Assembly (NCBI RefSeq): GCF_900215315.1
Contig: NZ_OBEB01000003.1
Coordinates: forward strand, 62,001-126,000
DNA length: 64,000 nt
Direction of reading: 5' to 3'
Origin: Arsukibacterium tuosuense
Lineage (GTDB): Bacteria > Pseudomonadota > Gammaproteobacteria > Enterobacterales > Alteromonadaceae
A model generated the notes under the pieces. The model saw only the letters and a list, made by a program, of their open reading frames with translations, did not search any database and had not been told where the DNA came from. Of this stretch, positions 26,319-34,978 are shown piece by piece; within the stretch, counting starts at the first letter, position 1, and each line of letters opens with the position of its first letter. Made by a program: the position numbers and the translations under genes.

Positions 26319-26858
26319 CACCGGGCTGCCCTCTGCCACCAGTGACTCGGCAAAAAACCATTCTTTAAATACCTGCCACTCGTCATTAATCGGGCTTTGG
26401 CACTTGCCGTTGGCCTGGCTGGCAAATAAGTCTTCTGCACATTGTAGCGTATCGGGTAAGGTGCCACGGTAAGCGTAGGCATATACCACCTGGCAATGGC
26501 TGCTGACATAGGTACGAAACACCACCAGCCAGCCTTGCTGATAGCGTACCAGGCTAAAACTGGGAATGCGGTGTTTTACCGCTGTCGCGATAACATCGGG
26601 CGCCTCGGCCTGCTCCAGTAAAGCCAGCTCGCCGGCCAGACGCTGCCTTATCTGAATTTTCTCGCCGCGGCGCCAGGCAAAGCCATCATAGTCAGTGGCC
26701 GCAGCAACTTCTGTTAAGGCATTTAAACCTTTAACATCGCGGTTGACTTCCTGGCGGATAGTCCGCTCAATTTGCTCTGCTTCAGACAAGGTTTGCATCT
26801 TGTCGCAAGCGCTTAACAGCAGTAAAGCTGCAGCAGCAACTAAAAATTTCAACACCAT
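26277..26858 (-). CDS. Lipoprotein of unknown function
   Basis: A 193-residue protein with a lipoprotein signal (FLVAAAALLLLSACDK, lipobox SAC). The mature part has five further cysteines, including SSHCQVVY, TLQCAEDLF and NGKCQSPIN, likely paired in the periplasm, and an N-terminal helix with EQIERTIRQEVNRD. No domain recognised. The ATG at 26858 is preferred: AAGG lies about five bases upstream, whereas a GTG two codons earlier overlaps that site. It is the last gene of a minus-strand run with two crcB genes; only 7 nt separate it from the second crcB. Confidence 0.7.
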   Translation of the reverse strand: MVLKFLVAAAALLLLSACDKMQTLSEAEQIERTIRQEVNRDVKGLNALTEVAAATDYDGFAWRRGEKIQIRQRLAGELALLEQAEAPDVIATAVKHRIPSFSLVRYQQGWLVVFRTYVSSHCQVVYAYAYRGTLPDTLQCAEDLFASQANGKCQSPINDEWQVFKEWFFAESLVAEGSPVCAAKAEQGWQVPQ

Positions 26859-26865
26859 TTTCACC

Positions 26866-27273
26866 TTAATTGAGCGACCTTAGCCGGTTGGCTCTGGCGC
26901 CAAGCGTTAAACCTGCCAGGCAGGCCAGCAGCCAGAGTATTAATGACAACACAACATAACTCCATGCCAGCAATACCTGCCCGGCCTGCAACAATTGCAT
27001 AAACTCCAGGCTGAATAGCGAGAAGGTCGTAAAGCCGGCACAGACCCCGCTTAACATAAACTGTTTTTGCCAGGCTGATACCTGCCAGCGGCCATCCGGC
27101 CCGGTCAGGCTGACATAGCAGCCAATCCAGAATGAACCGAGCACATTCACCAGCAAAGTAGCTAGCGGTAAGCTGCCGTCAGGCGTGGCCAGCCACAACG
27201 AACAAGCAAACCTCAATAAGGCCCCTATTGCACTGCCAACTCCTACTGCCACATATAATCCGGGCCTTACCAT
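26866..27273 (-). CDS. crcB: Fluoride channel CrcB/Fluc, second of a tandem pair
   Basis: A 135-residue, four-helix protein. It carries the Fluc signatures: GALLRFACSLWL with the conserved Arg, the LLVNVLGSFWIG segment with the central Asn, and GVCAGFTTFSLFSLE with the Phe and Thr/Ser track. Fluc channels are antiparallel dimers that release cytoplasmic fluoride. Two adjacent crcB genes usually encode the two halves of a heterodimer. Its start overlaps the upstream crcB stop by 7 nt, implying coupled synthesis. No fluoride riboswitch is apparent. Confidence 0.9.
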   Translation of the reverse strand: MVRPGLYVAVGVGSAIGALLRFACSLWLATPDGSLPLATLLVNVLGSFWIGCYVSLTGPDGRWQVSAWQKQFMLSGVCAGFTTFSLFSLEFMQLLQAGQVLLAWSYVVLSLILWLLACLAGLTLGARANRLRSLN

Positions 27274-27647
27274 ATCAGCTTACCCAGGCTAAAACCGGCG
27301 AATACCAGACTTAAACACAAGCCCAATGATAAGCCAATATTCAGTACTGCCTGGCGGTAATGGTGGCTTTGCCACAAAATAAGGGTTTGCAGGCTGAATG
27401 ACGATACCGTGCTATAACTTCCCAGAAAACCCACAGCTATAAGCTGCGCCCAGGCGGCGCGATCCGGAAATGCAGCCAGCCAGGCTGCCAGCATCCCCAT
27501 CATCAGCGCCCCGCTGCTGTTTACCAGTAAGGTACCCAGCGGAAACTGCACGCCCCAAAATCTGGCAAGGCTATTAGAAACAGCAAAACGCAGCATGCCA
27601 CCAGCGGCGGCTGCTACGATTAATATAAATAACACTAATGGCGACAA
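27267..27647 (-). CDS. crcB: Fluoride channel CrcB/Fluc, first of a tandem pair
   Basis: A 126-residue, four-helix protein with GGMLRFAVSNSLARFWG, TLLVNSSGALMMG and GFLGSYSTVSSFSLQTL, the same motifs as its partner but diverged, as in heterodimeric Fluc pairs. The frame opens at TTG (27647) without a ribosome site; GTG four codons on is an alternative start. Only 30 bases separate it from the end of the upstream metalloprotease gene, leaving no room for a separate fluoride riboswitch, so it may be read through from that gene. Confidence 0.88.
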   Translation of the reverse strand: MSPLVLFILIVAAAAGGMLRFAVSNSLARFWGVQFPLGTLLVNSSGALMMGMLAAWLAAFPDRAAWAQLIAVGFLGSYSTVSSFSLQTLILWQSHHYRQAVLNIGLSLGLCLSLVFAGFSLGKLIW

Positions 27648-27677
27648 TTGAAAAATGTTGCTCAGACTTGTTACATC

Positions 27678-30497
27678 CTATTCATTGAATCGCAGCTCAA
27701 ACTTTTTTGACGTTTGTATTGAGCCTGTTCTTGTTTGACCCGGAAAACGTCGTTGCCAATATAGTATCAGTAAAAGCGGCAGCAGGAAAAACAGACTACC
27801 GCCACTACCTTCAGCCTGAACAGGTGGCGGTGTTGGCAGCATTACAGGTGCTGAACGCGACGCATCCAGTGGAAATGCATCGGTATTATTGGCAACACCA
27901 TCGCCATCCGTGTCATTTGTTGGATCAAATGGCGCCAGGTCTAATGCTGCACCTACTATCGCTATAGAAACCGGATTATTTATTCCGGCACTTTCAGCAG
28001 ACGCGACCACCCCAATAGGCGCACCATTATTACCACTGTACTTGATAATCTGATTAGTATCAGAACTACATAGATATACATCGCCGCTATTATCGACAGC
28101 TATACAGCCCGGCACGCCAAGCCCGCCACTACCCGCACTGATAAATTCACCGCTGTACTGACCAGAGCCGCTGAAACGGGTTACATTGCGGCTGCCGGCG
28201 TTAGTTACCAAAACACTGCCATCTGCCAGCCGCGCCAGATGTTCAGGCTTATCCAGCCCTGAACCCTGCGCCCAGACTGTCAGCTGCGGTGAAGCAACGC
28301 CAACCGGATAACGGAGCAACTGATTGCTGTCGCGCCGCACCAATAAATTCTGACTGTCACTTATGGCAACGGTATCACGGTAAATATCATCAGCCGCAGA
28401 CAGCTTTGTAACAGACAACGTTGCACTATTGGTAAATTGAAATACCTCCAGATGCGACGGGGCCAGACCATTAGATACATATAATCTGCTATCAGCCTGG
28501 GTTTCGCCGGTTTTAAGCAAATGAGCGGCGAAACTGCTGCTAAGTTGCGAACGCGATAGCAGAACATCAACAACATTGTTATGCCGGTTGTGTCTTAACA
28601 CATCACTGAACTGAATAAAGCCCAACTGCCCTGCCCCTAAATCAATAATATCTGAACGAAAATTAAAGCTTCCGGCAGGTGCCTGATACAGCGTGTCGGC
28701 AAAGTCGCCTTCTGGCAAATTAACGGCCTTTATCGTGTCATTGCCGGCACTCACTATAATAAGTTGCTGCCTGCCATTTGCTCGCCGATCAAAGTCCTCT
28801 ACACCGTCATTATCGTTATCATAGTCAAAACGATTGCCTGTACCATCGTTGTCGGCATCATTAAAATCCTGAAAATTAAAGGCTAACTGATCCTGATTGT
28901 TGCCAACACCATCTCCATCAGAATCAACTGATTCAGTAGGATCAAAAGGTAATGCATCCAGCGTATCCGGCACACCATCATTATCATCATCAGGGTCGGC
29001 GTTATTGCCAATACCATCAAGATCAAAATCTGCAGTTTCCTGTGGATCATTGGGAAACACATCGGCATTGTCACCAATACCATCGTTGTCGGTATCGCTT
29101 TGTTCAGTAGCATCAAACGGGAAAGCATCATCCAGATCGGTAATACCATCACCATCAGAATCAGGGTTGCTGGGGATTGGCAATGTGACATTGATGTCAG
29201 AAACTGCAGCACGTAAACCGGCATTAATCGTTGCGTAAAAGTTGATTGTTGACGCATTGTCAGCCTGTTCGGTATCGCCACAGGCAACGCCGGCGCAATT
29301 TAGGTGCGGATTAGAAAAGCGGTTAAGTTTATAGTTGCGGTTTATATCTCCGGTACCAATTGAACTCATCACGGTATTAAATTTACCGTCGACCAGCAGT
29401 GCACCAGAAAATGGCAGACTACCGACACTTACACCATCACGAAACTGGTGGCCTGCACCAAAGTTATGGCCTATTTCGTGGGTAAAGGTGTTAATACAAT
29501 TGGAGCCACCGCTAATACCGACATTACTTATATTAATAACAATATCTGAGTCAGATTGCGGAAATAGAGCCACGCCACAAACCCTGCGCTCATTAATATC
29601 ATGTACTCTGATCATTGATACAATGTCAGCACCATATTGCTCTCTGAGTGCTGCCACATTGCTCAGGCTGTTATTGCCGGGTAATGTGCTGTTAGCGTTC
29701 AGAGCAGTGCGCAAATCGTCCAGCGCAGTAAAATTAGAGGGCTGGCTATAATCTACAAACTGACGATGGACCAGTCTTAGCTGCATATTGATGTCGCTGT
29801 CTGCAAAAGACTGATTTGCCTTGGCAACAAGCTGATTCATCAGGGTATCGGCTAAGCCATCAGGGTACTGCTCGGCGACATCCCTGGCATACAGCATCAT
29901 AATGTCGACGATGATAACGCTGCCGTCATCTGCCTGCAGAGTTGTTGTCCGGTTATCTGGCCTGGTTAAAGGTACGGAAGATGCTGCTGGCATCACCACA
30001 TCATTTTCATATGACGGCTCCAGCAGACCGGCCTGGCTTAAATTAACCAGATAGACCTGGCCATGTTGTTGCAGAATAAGACTATGGCCTGATGCACCGA
30101 CTATTTCGCCAATAGCACCAGCTTTACCCTGAGTTAATATCACCTGATGCGGTTTGCCATTTAATGAAACTGTGCCCGTAACAGTAATATCACCATTATC
30201 ATGACTGATACTTTGAGTGATCCGGACGTTTACGCCTCTGTCAGCATGCGGTAACGTCAGGCTAAAGGAATTTTTATCGCTGGTAGTAATCAACAGGCCG
30301 CTATTTTCTGCTGTCAGGGCCGGTCCGTGCTGTAAATTATGCAATTGAAACTGACTGATAGCTGAAAACGGAATATTGCGAATTGCGCCCGGTAACTTCT
30401 CAGCGTGCAATGCACCCTCTGCGGCTAACGAGGGTTGTAGCGGAGCCATGCAAACGGCGAGTGCCAGCGATACGGATAAGGTACTGAACAGCTTCAT
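27678..30497 (-). CDS. Secreted reprolysin-like zinc metalloprotease with calcium-binding repeats and GlyGly-CTERM tail
   Basis: A 939-residue protein. Signal peptide (~1-26, ending SLAAEG); a prodomain; a metalloprotease domain (~190-430) with HEIGHNFGAGH at residue 340, the HExxHxxGxxH zinc motif of metzincins; thrombospondin type 3-like repeats (~440-570) with recurring DSDGDGITDLDD and DNDNDGV calcium loops; a beta-propeller-like region (~575-870); then a proline linker and a GlyGly-CTERM sorting signal (EGSGGSLFFLLPLLLIL followed by YWQRR). Such signals are cut by rhombosortase and direct surface export by type II secretion. Unusually, about 21 residues follow the basic stretch, where the family normally ends within a few. 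Confidence 0.9.
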   Translation of the reverse strand: MKLFSTLSVSLALAVCMAPLQPSLAAEGALHAEKLPGAIRNIPFSAISQFQLHNLQHGPALTAENSGLLITTSDKNSFSLTLPHADRGVNVRITQSISHDNGDITVTGTVSLNGKPHQVILTQGKAGAIGEIVGASGHSLILQQHGQVYLVNLSQAGLLEPSYENDVVMPAASSVPLTRPDNRTTTLQADDGSVIIVDIMMLYARDVAEQYPDGLADTLMNQLVAKANQSFADSDINMQLRLVHRQFVDYSQPSNFTALDDLRTALNANSTLPGNNSLSNVAALREQYGADIVSMIRVHDINERRVCGVALFPQSDSDIVINISNVGISGGSNCINTFTHEIGHNFGAGHQFRDGVSVGSLPFSGALLVDGKFNTVMSSIGTGDINRNYKLNRFSNPHLNCAGVACGDTEQADNASTINFYATINAGLRAAVSDINVTLPIPSNPDSDGDGITDLDDAFPFDATEQSDTDNDGIGDNADVFPNDPQETADFDLDGIGNNADPDDDNDGVPDTLDALPFDPTESVDSDGDGVGNNQDQLAFNFQDFNDADNDGTGNRFDYDNDNDGVEDFDRRANGRQQLIIVSAGNDTIKAVNLPEGDFADTLYQAPAGSFNFRSDIIDLGAGQLGFIQFSDVLRHNRHNNVVDVLLSRSQLSSSFAAHLLKTGETQADSRLYVSNGLAPSHLEVFQFTNSATLSVTKLSAADDIYRDTVAISDSQNLLVRRDSNQLLRYPVGVASPQLTVWAQGSGLDKPEHLARLADGSVLVTNAGSRNVTRFSGSGQYSGEFISAGSGGLGVPGCIAVDNSGDVYLCSSDTNQIIKYSGNNGAPIGVVASAESAGINNPVSIAIVGAALDLAPFDPTNDTDGDGVANNTDAFPLDASRSAPVMLPTPPPVQAEGSGGSLFFLLPLLLILYWQRRFPGQTRTGSIQTSKKFELRFNE

Positions 30498-30587
30498 AAA
30501 ATGTTCTCTAACAAAAATATTGTCCTGACAATATCAGCTAGAAAACACCGTGTAAATTTGAAATTAACAAATATCCTATTTTTATTA

Positions 30588-32081
30588 TTACTGTGAACTG
30601 TTTAATAACAACAGCAGCTGATTACGTTGTGGCTCTGCATCCTGAGCGTCAAACGGCAACACGATATCGTCTTTACCATTGCCGGTTAAATCGGCTACCA
30701 GTACCTTGCGGGCATCGCGTGGCAGGGTCAGGTCTACCCGTTCAGAGCGACGGCTAAATAAGCGGCCGGGTTCCGGACTGTAAAACCGCAGCTCGTCACC
30801 ACCTTCGCCCACTATCAGGCTTTTCTGGCCACTGCCATCCAGGTTCGCCAGCTCAAACAACGGCATATCGTAACGCAGATTACTGATACTGACATCGATA
30901 GTAGCGCTTTGTTTAAAATCAGCCTTGCTGCTGTATTGGCGCTGCTCGTTTAACAAATAGAAATCAATATCGAGTTTAGCACTGCCCCGTAGTAACACCC
31001 GCACGATAGTTCCAACGCCAAAGTGAGTGCTGGGAATATAGAAATCCTTGCGACCATCGGCATTAAAATCATCAATAACTACCGCTATCGGTGAGGTATC
31101 GGTGGTGATCCGGGTATCAGGCGCTGCATTAAAGTTTAGGCCGGTAGCGGTTTTTTTACCGAAATGCACCCGGAAGCTGTTGTTACGTTCCAGTGCATCG
31201 GCCAGCTGCTCACGGTTAACCACAATATCGGCAATACCATCGCCATCAATGTCGGTAATATCCCGCACACTGTCAATATTCTGGCCACTGTAACTGCGCC
31301 CGGCGTCATTGCGCTGGTCGGCTTCCTGTTCAGTTGATAATGTCACCGGCCAGTTCTGAGCAACCGGTTCGGTATTAAAACCACCATCGGCCAGCTGATA
31401 AAATACCTGAAATTTACCACCGGCAACAAAAGCTAAATCCAGCCGGCCGTCTAAATCGACATCAACAACGTAATGAGGCCGTGGCTCATAGCTGGGGCTG
31501 TCGCGCCAACTGGTTACCATAGCCTCAATATTTAACGAGTATTGCTTAAAACTGCCATCGGCCTGCTGCCGGAACAAATGGCTATGGTTAAAGTCGGGCA
31601 GCAGAAAATCAGCGCGGCCACTGTCCAGCTCCAGCACAAAATCGCTACTACGCAGCCGGTTTTTATCCAGCACCCGATATAAAGACGGACTGCTGAGTAA
31701 CGACTCTGTCTGGCCGGTTTCAGGGTTATAGGCGCTAATCCCGTCCAGCGTTAAGAAAACCAGCGCTTGCCGGGTTGAGTTAGATTGTGTCATATCATTG
31801 GCCAGCAGCGTGGTCTGGCTAAAGTACTGGGCATTAGCAGGGATCACCACCCGCTGCATCTTATAATCGCCCGTTAAATTCACCAGACTTAACCAGCGTT
31901 CAAACTGACTGAACCCAGATACCGCCAGCAGTTTTTCATCATCCAGGTGCACCATATTGCCATTAGCCGGGTGGCCGAGGGCAATGGTCACTTTATCCAT
32001 CTGCTTAGCGGCCAGTGGCGCACTGATTAACGCTACACTGATTAAGGCTAACGGTAACAAAGAGTACATAGGCAAAAACAT
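30588..32081 (-). CDS. Exported FG-GAP/VCBS repeat protein
   Basis: A protein of about 497 residues with a signal peptide (SLLPLALISVALISAPLAAK). Four or more FG-GAP/VCBS-type calcium loops are visible: DVDLDGRLDLAFV, DIDGDGIADIVVN, DFNADGRKDFYIP and DLTGNGKDDIVLP, spaced as in a beta-propeller. Such proteins bind partners at the cell surface or in the periplasm; no enzymatic domain is seen. The frame opens further upstream, but TATAAT lies there, so ATG 32081 or 32069 is the likelier start. It lies upstream of the metalloprotease gene on the same strand, 90 bases away. Confidence 0.75.
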   Translation of the reverse strand: MFLPMYSLLPLALISVALISAPLAAKQMDKVTIALGHPANGNMVHLDDEKLLAVSGFSQFERWLSLVNLTGDYKMQRVVIPANAQYFSQTTLLANDMTQSNSTRQALVFLTLDGISAYNPETGQTESLLSSPSLYRVLDKNRLRSSDFVLELDSGRADFLLPDFNHSHLFRQQADGSFKQYSLNIEAMVTSWRDSPSYEPRPHYVVDVDLDGRLDLAFVAGGKFQVFYQLADGGFNTEPVAQNWPVTLSTEQEADQRNDAGRSYSGQNIDSVRDITDIDGDGIADIVVNREQLADALERNNSFRVHFGKKTATGLNFNAAPDTRITTDTSPIAVVIDDFNADGRKDFYIPSTHFGVGTIVRVLLRGSAKLDIDFYLLNEQRQYSSKADFKQSATIDVSISNLRYDMPLFELANLDGSGQKSLIVGEGGDELRFYSPEPGRLFSRRSERVDLTLPRDARKVLVADLTGNGKDDIVLPFDAQDAEPQRNQLLLLLNSSQ

Positions 32082-32200
32082 CCCTGAATAAATTATAAGC
32101 GCGATATCGGCTAGCAACACCAGCTGGCTTTAACTAACAATAACTTAGTAACAATAATTTAGTAAGAAGTACTGAGTAAACTACAGGCCGGATCAATCTG

Positions 32201-33031
32201 TTACGGCAGTGCTGTCGGCAGCTGCTGTCTGATACGTTCAACCTCACCTGACGCCTGCATTAGCTGCCATTGTTGTTGTAATTGCAACAACAGTACCTGA
32301 TTAACCGACTGGCGGCTGAACGCAAAATAGACAGGGTTATCGTGAATGACAAAAAGCTTACGATACTGGCTACTGAGATCATCCCGTTTAAGCAGCTCAT
32401 CAACAATGGCTTCGTCTTCCAGCGAAGCCATCACCCGGCCAGATACCAGCATCGCCAGCTTTTGCTGGTTACCGGAAGCAGCAAACAACCGCGCCTGTAA
32501 CGCCGGGTTATCCAGCAGTAATTGCTGCCACTCCGGACCATAATAAGCTCCCTCGGTAATAGAAATAAAGCCGTCAAGCGCCAGCAGTTGCTTCAGATCA
32601 GTCACTGAATCGGCGATACGACGCGAAGCAACAACCACCATCCGCTCACTATGGTGCGGTCCGACAAAAAAACTGAAGCGGGCGCGCTCAGCTGTTTCAG
32701 ACATGCCCACCATCACATCCAGTTCGCCTTGCTCCAGCATTTTTATGGCCCGGCCAGCCGGCAAGGCAATCGGCCGAACCGTGCAGTTTACTTTTGCGGC
32801 TAGGCTGTCAAGCAGGGTATAAAACTGCTGCGATACCCGGGTGTCGTTGTGCGAGCCCGCCGCATCGTTCTGGCGCTCTGACTCTACCCGGACGCTGAAC
32901 TGACAAGGTGCCAACGGCTCAGCCAACAGTGCGCCGCTGAATAACAGCAGCGCTGTTATCAGCAATACTTTTATCAGCAACACGTTTACCGACAAACAGG
33001 CTGACAAACCCTGCAAGGTCCGAAATGGCAT
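32201..33031 (-). CDS. Periplasmic substrate-binding protein, SBP_bac_3 family
   Basis: A 276-residue protein with a long N-terminal signal sequence (hydrophobic LLITALLLFSGALLAEP). The mature part is a type II periplasmic binding fold: LPAGRAIKMLEQGELDVMVGMSET is the typical strand-helix around the ligand (written here in two adjoining motifs), followed by MVVVASRR and EGAYYGPEW. No ABC permease or ATPase is adjacent, so it may be an orphan or sensor-associated protein. ATG 33031 is chosen for its GAGG ribosome site; a TTG five codons earlier is unlikely. Confidence 0.82.
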   Translation of the reverse strand: MPFRTLQGLSACLSVNVLLIKVLLITALLLFSGALLAEPLAPCQFSVRVESERQNDAAGSHNDTRVSQQFYTLLDSLAAKVNCTVRPIALPAGRAIKMLEQGELDVMVGMSETAERARFSFFVGPHHSERMVVVASRRIADSVTDLKQLLALDGFISITEGAYYGPEWQQLLLDNPALQARLFAASGNQQKLAMLVSGRVMASLEDEAIVDELLKRDDLSSQYRKLFVIHDNPVYFAFSRQSVNQVLLLQLQQQWQLMQASGEVERIRQQLPTALP

Positions 33032-33089
33032 CTGATCTGGCCTCAATTAACCCGTTACCCTCTGGCATTTATGCCAGCTATGCTGTTAA

Positions 33090-34343
33090 CTATAACGCGA
33101 AATATGCTGACAGCGCCTTAAAAAAGCTATATTCATCCAACCCGACCCGATACAGCGGTTTTGGTTGTGCGGCCCACTGCACCACTACTAAATTGATGTC
33201 CGGGTCGACAAATACATACTGGCCAAAAATACCTTCAGCGGCATAACTGTTGCCGTGCATCGGCCACAGCATATAGCCATAATTAACGGTCTTGCCGCCA
33301 ATTAGCTGGCGGGTACTGGCCGCTTGCATCCAGCCCTGTGGCAATACCCGCTGTGGCTTGTCATCAACAGTAATTACGCCATCATTTAGCATAAACAAAC
33401 CAAAACGGCCATAGTCGCGCAGGGTGGCCGATAAGCCACTACCCCCGACTTCCAGGCCACTCTGCGATTGCAGCCACCAGTTGGCATCGCTTTCCATGCC
33501 AAGTGGCGCCCAGATTTTCTGCGATAAATACTCTGCCACCGGCTTACCGGTCGCCGCGCGCACCAGCGCCCCGGCCAGCTGGGTTTCGCCGGTACTGTAA
33601 TTCCAGACACTACCCGGCTCTGCTGCTCTTGGCAGCGAGGCCATCAGCTCCAGCACTGCGCCCGGCTTGCCGCTAATTTGCGCCTCCAGCATCCGCCGCC
33701 GGTCGGAGCCCGGGTCGGTGTACGTTTCATTCCAGGCGACACCTGAGCTCATTTGCAGCAGGTGTTTTACCGTTACCCCATCATAAGCCGTGCCTTTAAA
33801 ACGTGGCAGGTAATCGACAATTTTATCGTCGATGCTGTTGATATGGCCGTCTTTTATCGCTGCACCAATTAATAGTCCGGTCATCGATTTCACTACCGAC
33901 ATCGACATCCAGCGGCTATGCTCATCATTCCCCAGCAGGTATTTCTCAAACTTAATTTCACCGTTGTGAATAATCAGCATACCGCTGACCCGGTTCATGG
34001 CCAACACATCGTATAAATCGTAAGTCTGATCATCAACGGCATAGCTAAACGCTTGCAGAGGCTTATCACTAACTGGTAACTCACTAACTCTGTCACCCCG
34101 CGCTACCGTGCGGGTTGGAAATAAGCGGTCAATATTGCGAAAAGTGTTTACCTGAAGATCCGGATACAGCTTGCCATCATACACCTGGCGCACGGTACCG
34201 ATGGCTTCATTGGCATGGCGGTAGGTTGGTTCAGCAGCGATCTTTGTATCCGCTGCACTCTCGGTGTCAGCTGCCGATGTAAAGTTACTGACGATCAATA
34301 AAATAGCTAAGGTGGCAGGAGTCACAAATTTGGAGTTAAACAT
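33090..34343 (-). CDS. Serine hydrolase, beta-lactamase/class C family
   Basis: A 417-residue exported protein with a signal peptide (ATLAILLIVSNFTSAAD). The beta-lactamase-like fold shows the SxxK motif as SVVK (MSVVKSMTGLLIG), a YxN-type motif as NYSTGE, and GGSGLSATLRDYGRFG in the C-terminal half. Members act as esterases or D-Ala-D-Ala-type peptidases; true class C beta-lactamases have YSN and KTG motifs that I do not clearly see, so resistance is not implied. It stands as a single gene between the binding-protein gene and a 4-TM protein. Confidence 0.88.
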   Translation of the reverse strand: MFNSKFVTPATLAILLIVSNFTSAADTESAADTKIAAEPTYRHANEAIGTVRQVYDGKLYPDLQVNTFRNIDRLFPTRTVARGDRVSELPVSDKPLQAFSYAVDDQTYDLYDVLAMNRVSGMLIIHNGEIKFEKYLLGNDEHSRWMSMSVVKSMTGLLIGAAIKDGHINSIDDKIVDYLPRFKGTAYDGVTVKHLLQMSSGVAWNETYTDPGSDRRRMLEAQISGKPGAVLELMASLPRAAEPGSVWNYSTGETQLAGALVRAATGKPVAEYLSQKIWAPLGMESDANWWLQSQSGLEVGGSGLSATLRDYGRFGLFMLNDGVITVDDKPQRVLPQGWMQAASTRQLIGGKTVNYGYMLWPMHGNSYAAEGIFGQYVFVDPDINLVVVQWAAQPKPLYRVGLDEYSFFKALSAYFAL

Positions 34344-34399
34344 CGAATTTTAGTCCTTTTGTAAAATTAACAAGCATCTGGCGGACAGCAAAGACATTC

Positions 34400-34822
34400 T
34401 CAAAGCTTGTGGGGACGATACAAAGCGGTGCCCAGGATCAGCGCAAAACAGCTCAGCACAAAGGCTTTATTAACAAACCAGTTGGTGCGCCAGATGCTCC
34501 AGTCGGGTTCGGCCAGAAACCAGGCGAATAGCGTGCAAATAATGGCAATTTCAATCACCGCCATGCTAATGGCCAGCATACGGGTGTATGTCGGGCGCGC
34601 TAATAGCGCCCAACCCAGCCAAACATGGGCTATTGGCCATAAGTCCCAGTAAATATATTTTGTCAGCGGCTCACCATAGGCCAGCGAATAGCCAATTGGA
34701 AACAGATACTTAATAAATAGTGTCCAGGCGGCAAGAATAAACAATAGATAAGCCAGAAAGCTGCCCCAGCCACCGACAGTTTGTTGGTTTTGCTCAACTA
34801 AATATCGTTCCGGTTGATTCAT
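34400..34822 (-). CDS. Four-helix membrane protein of unknown function
   Basis: A 140-residue protein with four predicted transmembrane helices (FLAYLLFILAAWTLFIKYLF; a second around WPIAHVWLGWALLA; MAVIEIAIICTLFAWFL; and AFVLSCFALILGTALY). Aromatic residues are frequent at helix ends. I recognise no domain. It lies 57 bases upstream of the serine hydrolase gene on the same strand and could be cotranscribed with it. Confidence 0.65.
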   Translation of the reverse strand: MNQPERYLVEQNQQTVGGWGSFLAYLLFILAAWTLFIKYLFPIGYSLAYGEPLTKYIYWDLWPIAHVWLGWALLARPTYTRMLAISMAVIEIAIICTLFAWFLAEPDWSIWRTNWFVNKAFVLSCFALILGTALYRPHKL

Positions 34823-34893
34823 AGCAATTTGACTTTCTTAAGCCTGATTAACAACATATCAGCTAAGAATAGAACATATGCGGGATGATAAAC

Positions 34894-34922
34894 ATAAAAA
34901 AGGCCAGCTGAGTGCTGGCCTT
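34894..34922 (-). terminator. Intrinsic terminator after the DUF1338 gene
   Basis: AAGGCCAGC and GCTGGCCTT form a 9-bp stem with a 5-nt loop at 34900-34922. Read on the minus strand the stem is followed by a run of T residues (the A tract at 34894-34900). It ends the astC-astA-DUF1338 transcript. Confidence 0.85.
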
Positions 34923-34978
34923 GTAAACGCAGTTAATTCTAGTGCTAATTAACAAGCCTGATCTTAACGGGCCTGATC

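Noticed and set aside
27648-27677. Fluoride riboswitch in front of crcB
   Set aside because: Only 30 bases separate the crcB start from the metalloprotease stop and no riboswitch core is visible.
28897-29287. Long open frames antisense or out of frame in the calcium-repeat region of the metalloprotease
   Set aside because: They arise from the repetitive D/G/N codons of the repeats; no ribosome sites, and the true frame has a clear domain structure.
33090-34343. Class C beta-lactamase resistance gene
   Set aside because: SxxK is present, but the YSN and KTG motifs are not clear, and the sequence fits the broad serine hydrolase/esterase group better.
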